Part shown: piece after piece, positions 58,901 to 64,000 of the stretch | Position numbering within the stretch: position 1 is the first letter of the stretch | How the letters are laid out: the number at the start of each line of letters is the position of its first letter | From: Trifolium pratense | Lineage: Eukaryota > Streptophyta > Magnoliopsida > Fabales > Fabaceae | Assembly: GCF_020283565.1 (NCBI RefSeq) | Contig: NC_060062.1 | Span: 57,992,439-58,056,438 of the forward strand | DNA length: 64,000 nucleotides | Reading direction: 5' to 3' | Notes under the pieces: model-generated | The model's input: the letters and a program-made list of their open reading frames with translations, nothing else | Databases searched by the model: none | What the model was told of the DNA's origin: nothing | Translations under genes and position numbers: made by a program

Positions 58901-59966
58901 CGGATTCATTCAAAATGAAGATGAGCCTTGTGTTTACAAGAAGGTTAGTGGGAGCATAGTCGCATTCCTAGTATTATATGTAGATGACATATTACTAATA
59001 GGAAACGACATCCCTACCTTGCAACAAATTAAAACTTGGTTAGGGAATTGCTTTTCTATGAAAGATCTGGGTGAAGCAGCCTATATATTAGGAATAAGAA
59101 TCTATAGAGATAGATCACAAAAACTGCTTGGCCTGAGCCAGAGTACATACATAGATAAAGTGTTAAGACGCTTTAATATGCATGATTCCAAGAAAGGATT
59201 CATTCCTATGCAACATGGCCTATGTCTTTCAAAGACACAGTCTCCTTCATCTAAAGAAGAAAGAGACCGCATGAGTAAGATCCCTTATGCATCGGCTATA
59301 GGATCTATCATGTATGCCATGATATGTACTCGACCAGATGTTTCATATGCCTTAAGCGCAACAAGCCGTTATCAGTCTGATCCTGGTGAGGCTCATTGGG
59401 TGGCTGTCAAGAACATCCTTAAATACTTAAGGAGGACTAAAGACTCATTCCTAATATATGGAGGCCAAGAAGAGCTAAATGTAATTGGTTACACTGATGC
59501 TAGCTTCCAAACAGATAGGGATGACTTTAGGTCGCAATCAGGCTATGTGTTTTGCATAAATGGTGGCGCTGTGAGCTGGAAGAGTTCAAAGCAAGATACA
59601 GTTGCTGATTCTACAACCGAAGCTGAGTACATCGCTGCATCAAATGCAGCAAAGGAAGCTGTTTGGATAAAGAAGTTCATTACTGAACTTGGCATATTCC
59701 CTAGTATTGTGGATCCCATTGAATTATTTTGTGACAACAATGGTGCAATCGCACAAGCTAAGGAACCTAGATCTCACCAAAAGTCCAAACACATACTCAG
59801 GCGCTATCATCTTATTCGAGAAATAATTGATAGAGGATATGTGAAAATATGCAGAGTACCAACACTTGACAATGCTGCTGATCCACTTACAAAGCCTCTT
59901 GCTCAGCCGAAGCATGAGGGCCACACTAGGAGCATAGGTATTAGGAGTATGCCTGATTGGCTCTAG
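55992..59966 (+). pseudogene. Ty1/copia gag-pol with one internal stop codon
   Basis: One frame of 1324 sense and stop positions starts at the ATG 55992. Order: gag domain (about residues 1-230), zinc knuckle CFHCNKTGHWKRNC (~257-270), protease with DTG in WVLDTGCGSH (~303), integrase with HHCC (WHCRLGH ... CRSCLLGK), IHTDVCGP, RSDRGGEYLS and TPQWNGVSERRNR, RT with QMDVKTAFLNG and YVDDILLIG (~995), and RNase H with YTDASFQ, TTEAEYIAAS and DNNGAIAQA. A TAA at 57648-57650 (codon 553), where Gln would be expected, sits between the first and second catalytic Asp of integrase. The rest is open. The stop is likely a single C-to-T change, so this copy cannot make full gag-pol without readthrough. 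Confidence 0.95.
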
Positions 59967-59980
59967 TGCTAGTGGGAGAT

Positions 59981-61290
59981 TGTTGGTGTAAGCCCTAGAG
60001 GCCAATTACTTATAATTGAATAATAAATGTATTGAATAATTTACTTATCAAATAAAAGGCTTTTCTTTATTAATTTTATATATGTTAAAATGATAAAGTC
60101 CCTAGAATAGTCAGTTCACTTATGGAACGTTAAGTATGACTTAATCGTGAGATTCCATTAAATATAAGAACACTATTCTTAAACATATCCATAGTCAAGT
60201 TTTATTGTGAAATGGGATAACGATAAAGCATAAAGACTATTATGTTGGTAGACTGATGATCATATCTCACTGATCATGGATAATGAGTTATCAAGTCTTC
60301 ACATAGATATAAATGTTAAGGGTAACTTTATATCGGATTGACCCACCATGAGAATACTACATAGAGTGTTATGAAATGTCATAAGTTTTCTCATAGTGAT
60401 AAAAGGTGTATTCCACCCTTCGACCTGAAACCACTATGTACCCTAGATGCAGGAGTGTAATACCTTGTTGTCATTCAAACGTTATCCGTAACTGGATAAT
60501 TATAAAGATGGTTGATGGGTATCCCACGAATCATGCTGAGGGACATGAGTGACCTAGATGGAATTTGTCCCTCCTACATAACGGGAGATATGTCTATGGG
60601 CCCAATATTGAACTAGACAAGGATGACATACTATGCCTTGTGTTCGATATAGACATGAGGACAAAAGGGTAATTGTGCACAAGATATTTATCACGGAAAG
60701 GTTAGTCAGATCACGTGACATTCCTATGACTTGGGTAACAGTGATGTGTTGCTAGATACCGCTCACTGTTTATAATATTACGATTAATATTATTGCCAAC
60801 GTCATAAGAACCTACAGGGTCACACACATAAGGACAGTTAAGAAGGGAAAAAATAAGTAAGACTTATTGTGGGGGTGCAGTTAGTGAAAAACGGTTATTG
60901 GGCTTGAGAAGCCCAATTTCGTGTAAACTAAAGACCTCATAAGAAACTCTATAAATAGAGCCTTATGAAGTTCAGAAGTTACATTTTTGAAACCCTAACT
61001 GAGTTTAGAAAAAATTCTGAATTTCTCTAAACCCTAAACCGCACAAAATTCTCTCAGCCTTCATCCAAGAACAGCTAGCACTGTGAGATCGAAGGTTCCT
61101 GTTCGTGTGGACTAAGTGGAGGTGCTGCAAGTGCGGTGCTTGTGATCGATAAAGGCGGCCACAGATTTGTTCTTCAAAGGTAATATTCTAGACCTGATCA
61201 TGCTCATTCGCAAGAATCCATTGATGGGAAATCTTAATTTTAAAATTCCGCTGCGTTTATAAAAGTGTTTTATGAAACGATTTCCCTACA
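59981..61290 (+). repeat. 3' LTR of the Ty1/copia element
   Basis: Copy of 53029-54338, flanked on the right by ATTGA at 61291-61295. Confidence 0.95.
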
Positions 61291-61295
61291 ATTGA

Positions 61296-61773
61296 TGAGT
61301 TAGAATATGCATGATATGACGATGAAGTGTAAGTATATTTCTTACGCTCGTATATTTGTTGATTATGATTTATAACTCTCTGTTTTGTGTTATGTGCTGG
61401 ACCTTTGGGGGTTCAGATACCCAGGTTGAGGATCCTGCTCGGGACTAGAGAGCTGGCTTGTGCATCTTAGCACATACCTTTTTGGTGAGGAGTTTAGCTA
61501 GGCTACTCCTATATTTAGCTTTTGATGGGTTGTAATTTAGTGTTGCTCTGATAGTTGTAACATCGAGTCGGGGTATTCGCTTGAACTTGTTGGATGATTG
61601 TATTAACCTTTGACCTTGCTAACTTGTATATTATGATGTCCATGTCTATGATAAGGATATATATATGTTTTGATGCCTTGGATAATGATAACTTAGCTTT
61701 TGTTGATCAAATATGTTAAAAAGGAATTATTCCATGTTTGAATTTCATTTCCGCTGTTGCAAGTATTTCTAAT
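61296..61773. other. Intergenic DNA, nothing recognised
   Basis: No open frame of note and no repeat that I recognise between the copia element and the old LTR. Confidence 0.5.
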
Positions 61774-63407
61774 TGAAATTCTAGCAGGCTGGTGGAAAGA
61801 TGCTGCGAAAGATGCTACATCATCTCGTACCAGTACAAAACACAATAGACAAGTTAAAAAAAAATTAAGTGTAGGAAGATAAATAAAACAGATCGTTTGT
61901 TAACTCAGTTCGGTGCAACGTCACCTAATCTGGGGTATACCAATCTAGGAATGAATCCACTATAATAGTTCTAGTTTAAAGCCCTCGACCAACACCCGTT
62001 ACTTGACTTATAGCCTAAACACTACCCGTGCAATCCTACCTAGGAACCTCCTAGATATGAGACCCCGTCCCAATTCCCTCTAACAACACGTACTGTGTTG
62101 CTGTCAACTTTATAACGATCAAAGATGGAGACACCCTCCTAAGAAATTAATACCTAGCCAACACTTGACTAAGTTCACAATTTGGAGTTCCTTACAAGCT
62201 TCCTCTAAGTAAAATACTCAACTCATTACCTATAGGTTTCTGAGTGAGGACATAGTGACCATCTCACAACCCGAGTGGTTCACTTACAACAACTCTCCTA
62301 GAGAGTGGCTCAAAGACACGAAACCCTAAGACCATCTCCAATGGTAGTACCTATTAGGTACTTATATATGTACTTATTAGGTACTACCATTGGAGCAAAA
62401 CTCATTGAGTACCTAATAGGTACTGCTTCTCAAATAGGTACCCCCTCTCTCCTCATTATAATATATTTTTGTGGTACCTACTTATAAAGATGTAGTATTA
62501 TTGATGACATATAGAGTTATTAGTAGGACCGATTTAGAACTTTTTAAGAGGTATTGGGTTGGAGGGATTGAGTACTTATTAGGTACTATTATTAAAAAAT
62601 AATAAATAAGTGATGTGTACATGTAGGACCCAGTTAAGTACTCAAATTTGGGGAGCTCCATTGTGGATGCTCTAAAGACTACATCTTTGATGAACAATGA
62701 CTTAAGTGAATAAATAGGTTATGCACCTTTCTTTAAATAGACAAAGCTTCGTGGATTTGGGCTTCAAAGCTACTTCTTCTCCAAGAAACTTTTAGTGGAT
62801 ATATTTCAAAATTAAATCTTCTACAAATATATTTGCATCAAATATTTTTGTTGTCCATAAATATATTTTTTTGTAACAACCTCCTTGAAGCACATAAATA
62901 TATTTGCATCAAATATATTTGACAACTGGAAAAGCGATGACCAGCTCACAAAGATTTTCTTCAAATAATTCTTCAAAAGATTTGGTGCAAAAATGTTCTT
63001 CAATAATTTTGGAGTAAATAAAATAAAACAAACCGCCTTGGATTACTTGTAGAGTAAGGCACGATCTGGCGTACAAGATAAGCATAAGCTTATACTTAAA
63101 TCAAATCTTCAACAGATATTCTTCAAATAAAAACCAGATTTGATTTATTACAAAAATATATCGAGTTATATTTTTGTTCTGAATAAAACACATAAACCGC
63201 ATTCCAGAGACTTGGACAGCATGACTCGTTTTGGCTTGACGAGTAAGCATGATCATATAAACGAAACAAATCTTGTCTGCGATATGATATAAAAATTTCT
63301 GCGTGCTTCAGACCAGTATAATGTTGTACTCAATGTTACAGCATCCTGTGTAGCATTATGGCTATAACTTGTTTTTGCAAAATGTAGTCAACATAAAAAC
63401 CCCAACA
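61774..63407 (-). mobile_element. Old solo LTR related to the non-autonomous element's LTR
   Basis: On the minus strand it starts TGTTGGGGTTTTTATG (63407) and ends CTGCTAGAATTTCA (61774). It shares the block CGAAACCCT ... ACCACTCGGGTTGTGAGATG, GTCACTATGTCCTCACTCAG with 39170-39270. No PPT, PBS or coding DNA adjoins it. The flanks CTAAT and ATAAG do not match, so either mutation has occurred or this is not a simple solo LTR. It is clearly older than the copies at 38695 and 50792. Confidence 0.78.
62330..62672. mobile_element. Harbinger/Tourist-like MITE (343 bp) inside the old LTR
   Basis: Ends GACCATCTCCAATGG and CCATTGTGGATGCTC are imperfect inverted repeats, flanked by TAA (62327-62329 and 62673-62675), the duplication typical of PIF/Harbinger. 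The empty site is visible in the related LTR near 39170-39185, which reads CCCTAAAGACTACATC on the minus strand without the insert. An inner palindrome around TAGTACCTATTAGGTAC lies at 62345-62396. Confidence 0.9.
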
Positions 63408-64000
63408 ATAAGCATGTTGAATGTCCTTCCTTTTGTATTTTTGTTTGTAATAACATGTAATACCTTAATTTTCTTAAGTGTTTTATCTATTTATATTCTG
63501 TAAATACACGTTAAGGGTTAGGGTGTTACATACACCAATATCTTGTGTGAATATATTCTCACCCTTTTGTTGTTTGTGTTATCTGGCTTGGTCATGCGAT
63601 TGTGAAATTGCAGTATCTGCAGGTTGTCGAGTTTTCGAGTTCGAGGAGCCCACTCTGATTGTGACACTTAGGAATGAGTCTTAGAATTATAATATTTTAT
63701 TACTTGTAATCTCGGATAGTTATTCTACTTTGTAAAGATAAAAATTTAGTCATACTTTTTAAGGAAATAAAGTCCTTTTTATTGTTATTTAATTTTTAAA
63801 AATCCATGCTGGTACAAAATGTTTTAAGGATCATTCCAAGATACTCCATCCGTTCCTTTTTAAGTGACACAATTGACCACTGCACATATATGTCAATGCA
63901 TATCTTTGACCACTAATATATATTTAATTGTGTTATAAAAAATTATAAAAACAATTATATTTTGAAAATATTCATCGAGACAAATTGAACATCTTATATA
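63408..64000. other. Right-edge DNA, no gene recognised
   Basis: A 68-codon plus-strand open frame (63478-63684) has no domain I know. The AT-rich end from about 63838 (ACTCCATCCGTTCCTTTTTA) resembles the start of the common plant Stowaway/Mariner-type or Mutator-type MITE consensus CTCCCTCCGTTCC, so a further MITE may begin there and run off the window. Confidence 0.4.

Larger units (their letters stand above)
53029..61290 (+). mobile_element. Nearly intact Ty1/copia retrotransposon (8.3 kb)
   Basis: LTRs 53029-54338 and 59981-61290 (1310 bp each) differ by one base noticed (C at about 54092 versus T). A 5-bp duplication ATTGA flanks the element (53024-53028 and 61291-61295). PBS 54340-54351, long leader to 55991, one gag-pol frame 55992-59966 with a single stop, and PPT AGTGGGAGAT (59971-59980). 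It is a different lineage from the Sirevirus: single gag-pol frame, no additional ORF. Confidence 0.95.

Overview
The window looks like nuclear DNA of a flowering plant, most likely a legume. It is AT-rich, has intron-containing genes with GT-AG splice sites, and is dominated by LTR retrotransposons, MITEs and tRNA-derived SINEs. The legume assignment rests on remembered resemblance of the SINE and retrotransposon families to clover, medic and pea, and was not searched. Only two ordinary host genes are visible: a small copper protein (plantacyanin type, 2 exons, minus, 21964-22965) and a 15-exon sterol-glucosyltransferase-like gene (minus, 29329-37868). Both can be spliced to uninterrupted reading frames.

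Region 1-19.3 kb is a stack of nested retrotransposons. The oldest visible layer is a decayed Ty1/copia pol (16950-19010). Next to it lies the 5' LTR, PBS and gag of a Ty3/gypsy element (minus strand). Its gag is split by a complete Sirevirus-type Ty1/copia element (1897-14040, minus) with 5-bp target duplication ATTGT and near-identical LTRs. The Sirevirus has gag, pol, an envelope-position ORF of 888 aa, multiple polypurine tracts, and an opposite-strand 121-aa ORF with SUMO-interaction-like motifs. The remaining gypsy gag is cut at 1146 by the end of another LTR that carries an array of TAGCGAA/TTCGCTA words.

Region 19.3-38.7 kb is the gene-bearing part. It holds a mitochondrial nad5 fragment between two inverted SINEs, the copper protein gene, a Mutator-like element with 9-bp duplications, a 5'-truncated LINE with a perfect 14-bp duplication, an old Sirevirus-like LTR, a decayed LINE, and the glucosyltransferase gene. 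Three small transposons (two Mutator-like MITEs and one SINE) sit in that gene's introns, and a hairpin MITE lies upstream of it.

Region 38.7-64 kb is again mobile DNA. A 13.4-kb non-autonomous LTR element (38695-52076, duplication ATAAT) has a tRNA-iMet-type PBS and several PPTs but no gag-pol. It carries a dispersed 12-bp palindrome, and a 3.9-kb CACTA element is inserted in it. Then comes a near-intact Ty1/copia element (53029-61290, duplication ATTGA) whose single gag-pol frame is broken by one stop codon. Last is an old LTR related to that of the 13.4-kb element (61774-63407), interrupted by a Harbinger-like MITE with duplication TAA.

All LTR comparisons and boundaries were made by eye. 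Family names follow recognised motifs, not database searches.
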